56,356 bases of DNA from an uncultured Oscillospiraceae bacterium (GTDB lineage: Bacteria > Bacillota > Clostridia > Oscillospirales > Oscillospiraceae): NCBI GenBank assembly GCA_950075865.1, contig CATMVA010000005.1, forward strand, positions 79,721 through 136,076, given 5' to 3'. The translations under genes were made by a program, and so were the position numbers. Positions 8,926-16,358 of the stretch are shown one piece after another; within the stretch, counting starts at the first letter, position 1; the number at the start of each line of letters is the position of its first letter. Below the pieces are notes generated by a model. The model saw nothing but the letters and a program-made list of their open reading frames with translations. It had not been told where the DNA came from and ran no database searches.

Positions 8926-8966
8926 GCCGTTTTCCGAAAGGGGAAAACGGCTTCCTCTTTTTTGCA
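8926..8966 (+). terminator. Rho-independent terminator after the SLH gene
   Basis: GCCGTTTTCC (8926-8935) pairs with GGAAAACGGC (8942-8951), with a 6-nt loop, and is followed by TTCCTCTTTTTT. Confidence 0.85.
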
Positions 8967-8967
8967 C

Positions 8968-8998
8968 GCTCCTTTCGGGAAACGTCCCGGAAAGGAGC
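8968..8998 (+). promoter_or_regulatory. Hairpin that buries the SD of the 9003 gene
   Basis: Bases 8968-8980 pair with 8985-8998 (13 bp, one bulged G, AACG loop). The 3' arm contains the AAAGGAG ribosome-binding site at 8991-8997 of the gene starting at 9003. In the folded state the site is fully paired, so translation should be low unless the hairpin is opened by a factor, a temperature shift or a processing event. There is no T-run, so it is not a terminator. Confidence 0.6.
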
Positions 8999-9002
8999 AG
9001 TC

Positions 9003-9347
9003 ATGATACTGGATGATGGCATTGCCGAATACCTGAGAGCCTTCTGTAGGGGCGAACAGGCGGCGGTCACCAGCCGCACGCTGGAGAATCTTTTTCATAT
9101 TCGGGGGCCCGACCTGCGCCATATCATCAACCGCCTCCGCGGTGAGGGTGTCCCCATTTGCAGCTCCGCTTCCGGCTACTACTACGCCGAGACAGAGGAT
9201 GAAATACGGCAGACCGTCCGCCAGCTCCGCAGTCGGATCAAGAAGATCGCTCACGCGGAGCGCGGGCTGACCAAAATGCTGGAGGCGTTAGGTGATCCCG
9301 GACAGTTCACCCTCGACATGGAGGATCTTGGGGGTGACACCCCGTGA
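9003..9347 (+). CDS. Small winged-helix DNA-binding protein
   Basis: 114 residues. The segment TSRTLENLFHIRGPDLRHIINRLRGEGVPICSSASGYYYA (about 23-62) has the shape of a winged helix: two helices, a turn and a short wing ending in GYYYA, as in phage-type helix-turn-helix proteins. The C-terminal part is a basic helix (VRQLRSRIKKIAHAERGL). It overlaps the start of the adenine methylase (GTGA), so the two are probably translated together and it may regulate or partner it. Its own ribosome-binding site lies in a strong hairpin (8968-8998). DNA-binding is well supported; the target is unknown. Confidence 0.65.
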   Translation: MILDDGIAEYLRAFCRGEQAAVTSRTLENLFHIRGPDLRHIINRLRGEGVPICSSASGYYYAETEDEIRQTVRQLRSRIKKIAHAERGLTKMLEALGDPGQFTLDMEDLGGDTP

Positions 9348-10354
9348 AAGGTCCCATTCCCTGGGTGGGCGGCAAGAGTAAGCTGCTATGGCTGATCCAT
9401 ACACTCGCGCCGGAATACTACACCCGGTTTATCGATGTGTTCGGCGGCAGCGGTACGGTGACCCTCAACCACCCCCCGACCCCCGGCTGCATGGAGGTCT
9501 ATAACGATTACAACAGCGACCTTACCAACCTCTTCCACTGTGTGAAGGAGCGCCCAATGGCATTGCTGAAGGAGCTCGGCTTCCTACCGTTGAATGCACG
9601 GGATGAGTTCAATGTTCTGTGCAAATTTCTCGATCAAGAGGAGTTTACCGAGGAATACCTCGAAGAAGAACTGGAGCTTACGGAAAGATTGCTGTCCCCC
9701 ATGGAGGCGGAAATGGTCAGGGAACTTCTGTTGGATCGAGCGAGGTTGGGCGATGTGCGGCGGGCAGCGGCCTACTTCAAACGGGTGCGATACAGCTTCA
9801 GTGGCAGCACGAAATCCTTTGCCGGGAAACCTTGCGATATCCGCCGCTTCTTTTACCTTATCTGGGAATGCTCCCGCAGGTTCAAAGACGTGCTGGTGGA
9901 GAACAAGGACTTTGAAGGGGTGATCCAGCAGTATGACCGGCCGGACGCCTTCATATACTGCGACCCACCCTACTATGACGCGGAGTGCTACACCGTGGAG
10001 TTTCCCAAAGCGGACCATCAGCGGCTCCATGATGCCCTAACCCGGTGCAAGGGTTTCGTCATGGTGTCCTACAACTACTGTCCCTTTATCTGCGAGCTGT
10101 ATCAGGACTTCTATATCTTCCACACCACACGCCCCAACAGTATGTCCCAGACGGCAGGGAGCGAGTATGAGGAGGTGGTGATGACCAACTATGATCCTCG
10201 CCCCTATGCCACCCATCGTGCGGAGCAGATCACTCTGTTTCAGATGGAAGATGACGAGCCCGACGGGGACGGCCAATACACTCTGATCCATGAGCCTGAA
10301 AAGAATCTGAGAATATGGAGGAATGCATATGACCTTTATCAAGTACACCCATGA
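9344..10354 (+). CDS. Dam-type (D12 class) N6-adenine DNA methyltransferase
   Basis: 336 residues from GTG 9344, overlapping the preceding stop. Motif X is IPWVGGKSKL near the N-terminus, motif I is FIDVFGGSGTVTLN (about 31-45), and the catalytic motif IV is CDPPYYD with DPPY at 207-210. The order X-I-IV and the spacing match the D12/Dam family, which transfers a methyl group from S-adenosylmethionine to N6 of adenine. No restriction enzyme is adjacent, so it is an orphan methylase, likely protecting ICE DNA from restriction or marking it. The C-terminus overlaps the next start. Confidence 0.9.
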   Translation: MKGPIPWVGGKSKLLWLIHTLAPEYYTRFIDVFGGSGTVTLNHPPTPGCMEVYNDYNSDLTNLFHCVKERPMALLKELGFLPLNARDEFNVLCKFLDQEEFTEEYLEEELELTERLLSPMEAEMVRELLLDRARLGDVRRAAAYFKRVRYSFSGSTKSFAGKPCDIRRFFYLIWECSRRFKDVLVENKDFEGVIQQYDRPDAFIYCDPPYYDAECYTVEFPKADHQRLHDALTRCKGFVMVSYNYCPFICELYQDFYIFHTTRPNSMSQTAGSEYEEVVMTNYDPRPYATHRAEQITLFQMEDDEPDGDGQYTLIHEPEKNLRIWRNAYDLYQVHP

Positions 10355-10730
10355 CGGCAGTGCCGTTGTTCAGCCTGCCGCTCTGATCCTAAGTGGGCTG
10401 GACCAAGAAGAAACGCTGGAAATGCAAACGCTTGAGAAAACCATCGTCCTTCTCAAGAAGGACATGACTCCTATGGAGAAGATGGAGACCGCAAGCGGAT
10501 TAATCCGGTTGACCAACAGCCTGCTTGCTGATATGATAAGCGGCTTTGATGATGCGATCAGCAGGGAGGAGGATGAGGAAAATGAATACGAGCCGGATGC
10601 CTGCGGTGATGAACTCCGCATTCCCGCCGAAGTATTTGAGCACGCTGGTATCTGGGGCGAGGTCCTGCGTGTTCAGAGCATTGATGGCGCGGTGCTCATC
10701 ACCGCAGAGCAGGAATCGGGCGATGACTGA
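10329..10730 (+). CDS. Small protein with AbrB/MazE-like C-terminus
   Basis: 133 residues from ATG 10329, chosen because GGAGG lies 7 nt upstream; ATG 10323 is too close. It begins inside the methylase gene. The middle is helical (MTPMEKMETASGLIRLTNSLLADMISGF) and acidic; the last 40 residues (ELRIPAEVFEHAGIW, VLRVQSIDGAVLIT) resemble the swapped-hairpin AbrB/SpoVT/MazE DNA-binding fold. It could be a regulator or antitoxin-type protein; no toxin neighbour is evident. The end overlaps the next ATG by 8 nt. Confidence 0.5.
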   Translation: MTFIKYTHDGSAVVQPAALILSGLDQEETLEMQTLEKTIVLLKKDMTPMEKMETASGLIRLTNSLLADMISGFDDAISREEDEENEYEPDACGDELRIPAEVFEHAGIWGEVLRVQSIDGAVLITAEQESGDD

Positions 10731-11466
10731 AGGCCACGCCTATCTTTACCCCTACTCTGCCGAGGAAGCCCGGCGCAGGGACGAGCTGGACCATTGGCGG
10801 CGGAGCCACAGGATGAACATTGCCTGCAAGGAGGCCATTGAAGCCGCTATCAGCCGTGACTTCGATGGGATGCATCTGGACTCCGAATGCGCCAAAAGAG
10901 TGATCGCCGACTACGGGTACAAGCGGACGGGTTTTGTGCTTGCCTGCACCTTACAGGAGCTTTCCCATGACGGGCGGTTCGGCCAGAGCAATAAGGCATG
11001 GGGCAAGCAGATCTATATCCCGATCGATAAGATCCACAATTACCTGTACACAGTGAGCAGCCACCCAGCTATCCTGGATGGGTTCATTCAGGAATTCCGT
11101 GAGGCGTATGCCGAGTTGGGGCTGTTTTCCCCGGAACACTGTGAGGCGGACACCGCCGAGCTGGACTACAAAGGTAAGGTGCTGGTCATGCGCCCCGGGG
11201 TCTTTCAGGAGAGCTATTGGGAGCCGAAGTACCAGCTCTGGTACGCCCACGACGGCTTCGGCTGTGACCCCCATGCCATCGGGCGCACCATCCGCTGCAC
11301 CTGCCTTGGGGATGGTGAGCATGCCCGCTGGAACCGCACTGACTTTATCGGGTCGATCAAAGAGGAGCTCCTGCCTGACTGGGCAAAGGAGCAGGTGGAG
11401 CAGCTCAAGGCCGGAGAGCAGATCACGGAAGCGCATGACTGCCCCGGCCCGGAAATAAAATTTTAA
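10723..11466 (+). CDS. DUF3849-domain ICE protein
   Basis: 247 residues starting at ATG 10723 within the end of the previous gene; the frame is open further upstream but that part overlaps the upstream gene and looks non-coding. The N-terminal 100 residues (LYPYSAEEARRRDELDHW, NIACKEAIEAAI, GFVLACTLQELSHDGRFGQSNKAW) match DUF3849, a family recurrent in conjugative elements of Clostridia. The second half (GVFQESYWEPKYQLW and a Cys pair CTCLGDGEHARW) is a separate conserved region. The role is unknown. It belongs to the 9003-12473 operon. Confidence 0.65.
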   Translation: MTEGHAYLYPYSAEEARRRDELDHWRRSHRMNIACKEAIEAAISRDFDGMHLDSECAKRVIADYGYKRTGFVLACTLQELSHDGRFGQSNKAWGKQIYIPIDKIHNYLYTVSSHPAILDGFIQEFREAYAELGLFSPEHCEADTAELDYKGKVLVMRPGVFQESYWEPKYQLWYAHDGFGCDPHAIGRTIRCTCLGDGEHARWNRTDFIGSIKEELLPDWAKEQVEQLKAGEQITEAHDCPGPEIKF

Positions 11467-11483
11467 TGTAAGAGGAAAACAGT

Positions 11484-11882
11484 ATGGTGCAGAAAAAGCA
11501 GACCGCCAAGCAGACCAATGACCAGACCCACTCCACGCCTGAGATTGAGGCGAGGATCGACCGTATTCTTCCTGGCGAAGGCAAGACCAAAGCCTTTGCC
11601 AGCGCCACCATCGGGGGTTCTTTCGCTATCCACGGCATTCGCATTATCGATAAGCTCGATGCGGAGAAGGGCTTTTTTATTTCCATGCCCCAGGAGTCCT
11701 ACACCAAGAACAGAGAGAAGAAATATACGGATACCTTTCATCCCATCACCACCGAGGCCCGCACCGCACTCTTTGATGCGGTAGATACCGCCTATGCCCG
11801 GAAGCTGGAAGAATTGGAGAAGCAGGGCCAGCGGGAGGAAGCCGAGGAAGCGCCCGAGTCCGGTATGGGAATGTCCATGTGA
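11484..11882 (+). CDS. SpoVG-family protein
   Basis: 132 residues from ATG 11484 with AGAGGA upstream. Residues 20-105 follow SpoVG: an opening beta strand with Arg-Ile, GKTKAFASATIGGSFAIHGIRI, GFFISMPQES, DTFHPITTEARTALFDAV. SpoVG is a small dimeric nucleic-acid-binding regulator of septation and gene expression in Firmicutes; ICE copies are usually orphan homologues that may modulate host or ICE expression. The C-terminal tail is acidic and ends SGMGMSM, similar to tails in the 1-5220 operon, although the next gene has its own ribosome-binding site 30 nt later. Confidence 0.8.
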   Translation: MVQKKQTAKQTNDQTHSTPEIEARIDRILPGEGKTKAFASATIGGSFAIHGIRIIDKLDAEKGFFISMPQESYTKNREKKYTDTFHPITTEARTALFDAVDTAYARKLEELEKQGQREEAEEAPESGMGMSM

Positions 11883-11912
11883 CCATGGCTCGGGCAGGCG
11901 CAGGAGGTGTTA

Positions 11913-12473
11913 ATGATGCCCCGGCTGATCATAGATAAACAAAACCGCCTCATCTTTTACGGGAACCCCATCGGCTATATCCGTCCGGGAGAGCAGACCG
12001 CCGCAGTGGATATTCTGTTCCAAGGTCAGGAGCTGGAAGCGGAGCTTCAGCGGCTGAAGCTGGCGCCTCAATGGGAGGAGGACCTGTACGAGCGCATCAT
12101 ATCCGGCGACTTTGCCCCAGACAGAGGTACACCCCTCAAGCGGTGCCGTGTGTGGCAGCTCCGACCGGACACAGAGGTGGAGATGCGCTTCATCTTTTAT
12201 GAGCAGATGGTCAAACTTTTCGGAGAGCCGAAGATGGAGCAGTATCAACTGGTCTACGATGGAATACCCGGAACAAACGACCTTGAGGCAATTTATACAT
12301 TGTTCAGGGATGAGAAGCCAAAGGACTACTGTGGACACCGCATGGGGCTGGGCGATGTGGTAGAGCTGTATGACAGAGGTGGCAGTGAGTTTTATTACTG
12401 CGACCGTGTCGGCTTTCAGCCCATTGCCTTTGTGCCCCAGGAGCAGACCCAATGGCAAGAACCGACCATGTGA
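11913..12473 (+). CDS. YodL-domain protein
   Basis: About 186 residues. ATG 11913 is preferred because AGGAGG ends 5 nt upstream; ATG 11916 is nearly equivalent. The C-terminal 75 residues (YQLVYDG, DLEAIYTLFRDE, GHRMGLGDVVELYDRGGSEFYYCDRVGFQPI) match the YodL-like domain common in ICE antirestriction/polyvalent proteins. The N-terminal part has an acidic helix. No enzymatic motif is visible. It is the last gene before the terminator at 12473, and the next transcription unit is the Tad pilus locus. Confidence 0.7.
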   Translation: MMPRLIIDKQNRLIFYGNPIGYIRPGEQTAAVDILFQGQELEAELQRLKLAPQWEEDLYERIISGDFAPDRGTPLKRCRVWQLRPDTEVEMRFIFYEQMVKLFGEPKMEQYQLVYDGIPGTNDLEAIYTLFRDEKPKDYCGHRMGLGDVVELYDRGGSEFYYCDRVGFQPIAFVPQEQTQWQEPTM

Positions 12474-12508
12474 GCCGGACAGCAAAACGCTGCCCGGCTC
12501 TTTCTTTT
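12473..12508 (+). terminator. Rho-independent terminator after the YodL gene
   Basis: AGCCGGACAGC (12473-12483) pairs with GCTGCCCGGCT (12489-12499), one mismatch, AAAAC loop, then CTTTCTTTT. A further inverted repeat, CCGTACCT (12520-12527) with AGGTACGG (12541-12548), lies between it and the pilin-like gene and could control the next unit. Confidence 0.75.
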
Positions 12509-12589
12509 CCCCGGCAAGGCCGTACCTCTCCACAATGGGAAGGTACGGTCCAATCAAACCAAATCATCATTTTTAGGAGGAACAACATC

Positions 12590-12853
12590 ATGAAAAAGTT
12601 TATCCAGACTATGCGTGCCCGGCTTTCCAACGCCGCCGCCCGTGCCGCCATGAAGGCTTCCGATTTCCACCGCCGCGCCCTGACCGGCAACGCCGGAGAG
12701 GGCTACATCGACACCGCCGTTAAGATCCTCATTGCTGTCGTTCTGGGCGCCCTGCTTCTGGGCCTGCTGTATGCGCTGTTCAAGGACACCATCATGCCCA
12801 CCGTGACCCAGAAGATCAAGGATATGTTCAACTATGCAGGCGGCCTGCACTAA
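12590..12853 (+). CDS. DUF6133 pilin-like protein of the Tad locus
   Basis: 87 residues from ATG 12590, with AGGAGG 8-9 nt upstream. A basic amphipathic N-terminus is followed by GNAGEGYIDTAVK and one hydrophobic segment (ILIAVVLGALLLGLLYALF, about 46-64), then a short polar end. Cleavage after the Gly before EGYID would leave an acidic residue at +5, as prepilin-type leaders require. It sits first in the locus, directly before the A24 peptidase, the position of a Flp major pilin. The same GEGYID block occurs in the TadE-like protein at 18174. It is the probable pilin subunit. Confidence 0.65.
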   Translation: MKKFIQTMRARLSNAAARAAMKASDFHRRALTGNAGEGYIDTAVKILIAVVLGALLLGLLYALFKDTIMPTVTQKIKDMFNYAGGLH

Positions 12854-12865
12854 GCGGTACAGGTT

Positions 12866-13267
12866 TTGCAGACTGTCCTATTCTGCGGCGGGCTTCTTTT
12901 CGCTGCGGTTTATGACATCCGTACACGGACAGTGAGCGATGGCGTATGTATCCTGATAGCCATGGCGGGGCTGATAACACTCAGCCCCGCCTCCTTTCTT
13001 GGTGCGTTTTTATGTGCCGCACCCTTTTACATCGGTTCGGGGCTTGGAATGAACGGCGCGGGAGATGTCACGCTGTGTGCCGCTGTGGGCTTTGTGCTCG
13101 GCCCGTCCCGTATGACAGCGGGGCTGATGCTTTTTGTCGTGCTGTACGGGGTTTATGTGTTAGCCAATACCCTGATCGCATGGCTCCGGCACAGGCCCTG
13201 TGTGAAAAGCTGTCCGCTTGCCCCATTCTTAGCCGCAGGGTTTATCCCTGCGTACTTTTTTGCATGA
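12866..13267 (+). CDS. A24-family prepilin peptidase (TadV/CpaA-like)
   Basis: 133 residues. TTG 12866 is the only suitable start close to the pilin gene; its ribosome-binding site is weak, suggesting coupling to the pilin. It shows the two catalytic aspartates of the GxGD aspartic peptidases: D in VYDIRTRTVSD near residue 18 and D in GMNGAGDVTL near residue 68, between hydrophobic segments. The length is typical of short TadV enzymes that lack the methyltransferase domain. It should cleave the leader of the pilin (12590) and TadE-like proteins at the inner face of the membrane. Confidence 0.85.
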   Translation: MQTVLFCGGLLFAAVYDIRTRTVSDGVCILIAMAGLITLSPASFLGAFLCAAPFYIGSGLGMNGAGDVTLCAAVGFVLGPSRMTAGLMLFVVLYGVYVLANTLIAWLRHRPCVKSCPLAPFLAAGFIPAYFFA

Positions 13268-13280
13268 GGAGGAACGCAAT

Positions 13281-14099
13281 ATGAAGATCATTCGCAACCG
13301 CACCGTGGTCGGTGTGCTTTGCATCCTGCTTTCGCTGGTGATCTGCTTCGGCGTCACGCCGCTGTTTACCCGTAGCGCCAGCGAGAAGGCGACGGTCGTC
13401 CGAGTGGCATCGGAGATCCATGAGGGTGATGAGATCACAGCCTCTATGGTGCAGACCGTGGAGGTGGGCGCATACAACCTGCCTGCCGCTGTGCTGACAG
13501 ATAAAAACGAGGTCATCGGCAAGTATGCCACGGCGGAGCTGGCGGCAGGAGATTATGTCCTTGCCTCCAAGCTCTCCACAGAGCCTGCCGCCGAGAACGG
13601 CTATCTCTACAATCTGGACGGAAGCAAGCAGGCCATCTCCGTTACCATCAAGAGCTTTGCCACAGGTCTTTCCGGCAAGCTCAAGAGTGGAGATATCGTG
13701 TCGGTCATCGTGGCGGACTATAAAGGCAGAGGGGTAACGGTCATCCCGGCAGAGCTTCAGTATGTGGAGGTGATTTCGGTCACCGCCGCCTCTGGCTACG
13801 ATGCCAATACTGGCAAGCCTTTGGCAGAAGAAAAGGAGCTCCCCTCCACCGTCACATTCCTGGTCACTACTGAGCAGGCAAAGATGCTGGCAGAGCTGGA
13901 ACAGGAGAGCGAACTCCATCTGGCCCTTGTCTTCCGTGGCACTGCGGAGAAGTCCGCCGCCTTCATCGAGGCGCAGGACGCTCTGATCCGGGAGCTTTAT
14001 CCCGAGCCGGTGGAGGAACTTGACGATGCCAATCAACCTGATGAAAGCGAGGGCGCTGAACAGGGCGGGGAAAGCGAGGCACCGGATGATGAACTTTAA
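13281..14099 (+). CDS. cpaB: CpaB/RcpC-like SAF-domain pilus assembly protein
   Basis: 272 residues from ATG 13281, with GAGGAGG 8 nt upstream. One N-terminal membrane segment (about 6-26) anchors a surface domain. The SAF region (about 38-100: VVRVASEIHEGDEITASMV, AAGDYVLASKL) is followed by the RcpC-type domain with LSGKLKSGDIVSVIVA. The acidic low-complexity C-terminus may contact wall or pilus. It lies between the peptidase and CpaE in the usual Tad gene order and its end overlaps the next start. Confidence 0.85.
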   Translation: MKIIRNRTVVGVLCILLSLVICFGVTPLFTRSASEKATVVRVASEIHEGDEITASMVQTVEVGAYNLPAAVLTDKNEVIGKYATAELAAGDYVLASKLSTEPAAENGYLYNLDGSKQAISVTIKSFATGLSGKLKSGDIVSVIVADYKGRGVTVIPAELQYVEVISVTAASGYDANTGKPLAEEKELPSTVTFLVTTEQAKMLAELEQESELHLALVFRGTAEKSAAFIEAQDALIRELYPEPVEELDDANQPDESEGAEQGGESEAPDDEL

Positions 14100-14895
14100 G
14101 AAAACAAGTATTTTCAAGCGCAGTAGTGGTGAGCCAGAAACAGTGCAGGCCGTGGAAGCCCAGGGTGGCGTCCTCGCTGTCTGGGGCAGTCCCGGCAGCG
14201 GCAAAACGGTCACGGCAGTGAAGCTGGCCAAGCACTTGGCATCCCAGAAGAAGAATGTGATCCTCCTGCTCTGCGACATGACCGCCCCCATGCTGCCATG
14301 TATCTGCCCGCCCACCAATCTGGAGTGTGACCGTTCTCTGGGCAGCATCTTTGCCGCCCAGCATATCCCGGTCAATCTCATCAAGCACAATCTCACCACC
14401 CATAAAAAGCTCTCCCATCTGACCGTGCTGGGGCTTCGCAAGGGGGAGAACGAGTACACTTACGCCTCCTGTACCAAGGAGCAGGCGGAGGAGCTTCTGG
14501 CGGGCTTAAGGGAGATCGCCCCCTATGTGGTGGTGGACTGCTCCAGCTATATCGCCAACGACATCCTCTCTGCCGTGGCGCTGATGGAGGCAGACAGCGT
14601 GCTGCGCCTTGCCAACTGCGACCTGAAATCCGTGAGCTACTTTTCCAGCCAGCTCCCACTGCTCAAGGGACTGAGCTGGGACGAGGATAAGCAGTACAAG
14701 ACCGCCGCCAATATCAAGCCCATGCAGGCGGCGGACCGTATCGGACAGGTGCTGGGCAGTGTGGCCTTTCAGCTTCCTTACTCTGCGGAGCTGGAGGAAC
14801 AGTATTTGGCAGGCAACCTGCTGGATGACCTCGCCATGAAGGATAGCCGCGCCTTCCGTAAGGAGATCGAACGTATCTGCAAGGAGGTGTTTTGA
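14086..14895 (+). CDS. cpaE: CpaE/TadZ-like P-loop ATPase
   Basis: 269 residues from ATG 14086 (14089 also possible), overlapping cpaB. The Walker A motif is GSPGSGKT with K40 and the following region is ParA/MinD-like (VILLLCDMTAPML; YVVVDCSSYI as the Walker B strand). TadZ/CpaE proteins localise the Tad machine to a site in the cell. No receiver domain is present, unlike Caulobacter CpaE. Its end overlaps the CpaF start (TGATG), so the two are likely co-translated. Confidence 0.8.
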   Translation: MMNFKKTSIFKRSSGEPETVQAVEAQGGVLAVWGSPGSGKTVTAVKLAKHLASQKKNVILLLCDMTAPMLPCICPPTNLECDRSLGSIFAAQHIPVNLIKHNLTTHKKLSHLTVLGLRKGENEYTYASCTKEQAEELLAGLREIAPYVVVDCSSYIANDILSAVALMEADSVLRLANCDLKSVSYFSSQLPLLKGLSWDEDKQYKTAANIKPMQAADRIGQVLGSVAFQLPYSAELEEQYLAGNLLDDLAMKDSRAFRKEIERICKEVF

Positions 14896-16358
14896 TGCTG
14901 GGCGATAAGCGAAACACCTCCCTATTCGCAAAAGAGCCGCAGCCCGTTCAAGAAGCCCCCGCTGAGAATACCGGACATCAGGAGCTTTTCTCCCAGGACC
15001 GCATAGCGCCCAAAACCAGTGGCCTGCTTTTTGACACCAAGGATACGGTAGCCTTCTCTGAGGCACTCAGTCAGGTGCAGGGCTACCTGGCCAGCGAGTA
15101 TGCCTCTCTCATTACAGAGAGCAGCACAGAGAGCAAGGAGCAGATGAAGCGCCTCATGGCCCGCTACCTTCAGGACAACCGCCTCGGTGTGGAGGGCTTT
15201 ACCACCGACAGTCTGGTGGACACCCTCTACACCGAAATGGCGGAGTATGGCTTCCTGACCAAGTATATCTTTGCGGAGGGCATTGAGGAGATCGACATCA
15301 ACTCTTGGCGGGACATCGAGGTGCAGTATTCCGATGGGCGCACCATTAAGCTGGAGGAGCACTTCGACTCCCCGGAACACGCCGCCAATGTGGTGCGGCG
15401 GATGCTCCAGAACTCCGGCAAGGTGCTGGACAATGCCAGCCCGGTCATCACCTCGCGGCTGGCGAAGAATATCCGTATAGCGGTCATCAAGGCCCCTGTT
15501 CTGGACGAGGATGCAGGAGTGGCGGCTTCCATCCGTATCGTCAACCCCCGAAACCTTTCCAAAGAGGACTTCGTTGCCGGAGGTACGGCGACGGGCGAAA
15601 TGCTGGACTTTCTCGCCGCCTGCCTGCGCTACGGCGTGTCTATCTGCGTGGCGGGCGCCACCAGCAGCGGCAAGACCACGGTGGCAGGCTGGCTTCTATC
15701 CACCATCCCCGACAACAAACGCATCTTTACCATCGAGGACGGCTCCAGAGAGTTGCAGCTCGTCCGGGAGCAGGATGGCCGGGTGACCAACTCCGTCATT
15801 CACACCCAGACGAGAGACAGCGAGAACGAGCGACAGCGCATCGACCAAATCGCACTGTTGGACATCGCCCTGCGCTTTAACCCAGACATCATCTGCGTGG
15901 GCGAGATGCGAGGCCCCGAGGCCAACGCCGCCCAGGAAGCCGCCCGTGTGGGTGTGGCGGTGCTGACCACCATCCACTCCAACTCCAGTGAGGGCACCTA
16001 CCGCCGCATGGTATCCCTGTGCAAGCGGGCGGTGGATACCCCCGACGATACGCTGATGCAGTATGTTACCGAAGCATACCCCATCGTGGTCTACTGTCGG
16101 CAGCTCGAAAACAAGCAGCGGCGCATCACCAATATCTCCGAGTGCGAGATCCTACCGGATGGCACACGGAGGCTCCGTAAGCTTTACGAGTACAACATCA
16201 CGGCCAACCGCATGGAAGGTGATCGCTCCATCGTGGAGGGACAGCACGAAAAGGTTGAGGAGATGTCCGATGGTCTGCAAAAGAGGTTCATTGAAAATGG
16301 TATGCCCAGCTCCGAGCTGGGTCAATTCTTATTCCCCAAGGAGGTGGAATCCGAATGA
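14895..16358 (+). CDS. cpaF: TadA/CpaF secretion ATPase of the Tad pilus
   Basis: 487 residues from ATG 14895, with AAGGAGG 7 nt upstream. The core (about 110-430) is a VirB11/GspE-type hexameric ATPase: GATSSGKTT with K260, an Asp/Glu box around FTIEDGSRELQL, Walker B NPDIICVGEMRGPEA and the His box TTIHSNSSEGT. It belongs to the TadA clade, which powers both extension and retraction of Flp pili. It is flanked by cpaE and tadB with 1-4 nt overlaps. In a conjugative element it could be mistaken for VirB11, but the full Tad neighbourhood makes TadA the better call. Confidence 0.92.
   Translation: MLGDKRNTSLFAKEPQPVQEAPAENTGHQELFSQDRIAPKTSGLLFDTKDTVAFSEALSQVQGYLASEYASLITESSTESKEQMKRLMARYLQDNRLGVEGFTTDSLVDTLYTEMAEYGFLTKYIFAEGIEEIDINSWRDIEVQYSDGRTIKLEEHFDSPEHAANVVRRMLQNSGKVLDNASPVITSRLAKNIRIAVIKAPVLDEDAGVAASIRIVNPRNLSKEDFVAGGTATGEMLDFLAACLRYGVSICVAGATSSGKTTVAGWLLSTIPDNKRIFTIEDGSRELQLVREQDGRVTNSVIHTQTRDSENERQRIDQIALLDIALRFNPDIICVGEMRGPEANAAQEAARVGVAVLTTIHSNSSEGTYRRMVSLCKRAVDTPDDTLMQYVTEAYPIVVYCRQLENKQRRITNISECEILPDGTRRLRKLYEYNITANRMEGDRSIVEGQHEKVEEMSDGLQKRFIENGMPSSELGQFLFPKEVESE

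Noticed and set aside
10546..10722. N-terminal extension of the DUF3849 gene
   Set aside because: Overlaps the upstream AbrB-like gene in another frame and reads as low-quality sequence; ATG 10723 fits the family start.
13242..14459. Long antisense frame opposite cpaB/cpaE
   Set aside because: Lies opposite two well-supported genes, no ribosome-binding site or domain.
14895..16358. VirB11-type conjugation ATPase
   Set aside because: Sequence is VirB11-like but flanking peptidase, CpaB, CpaE, TadB and TadC genes make TadA the better call.
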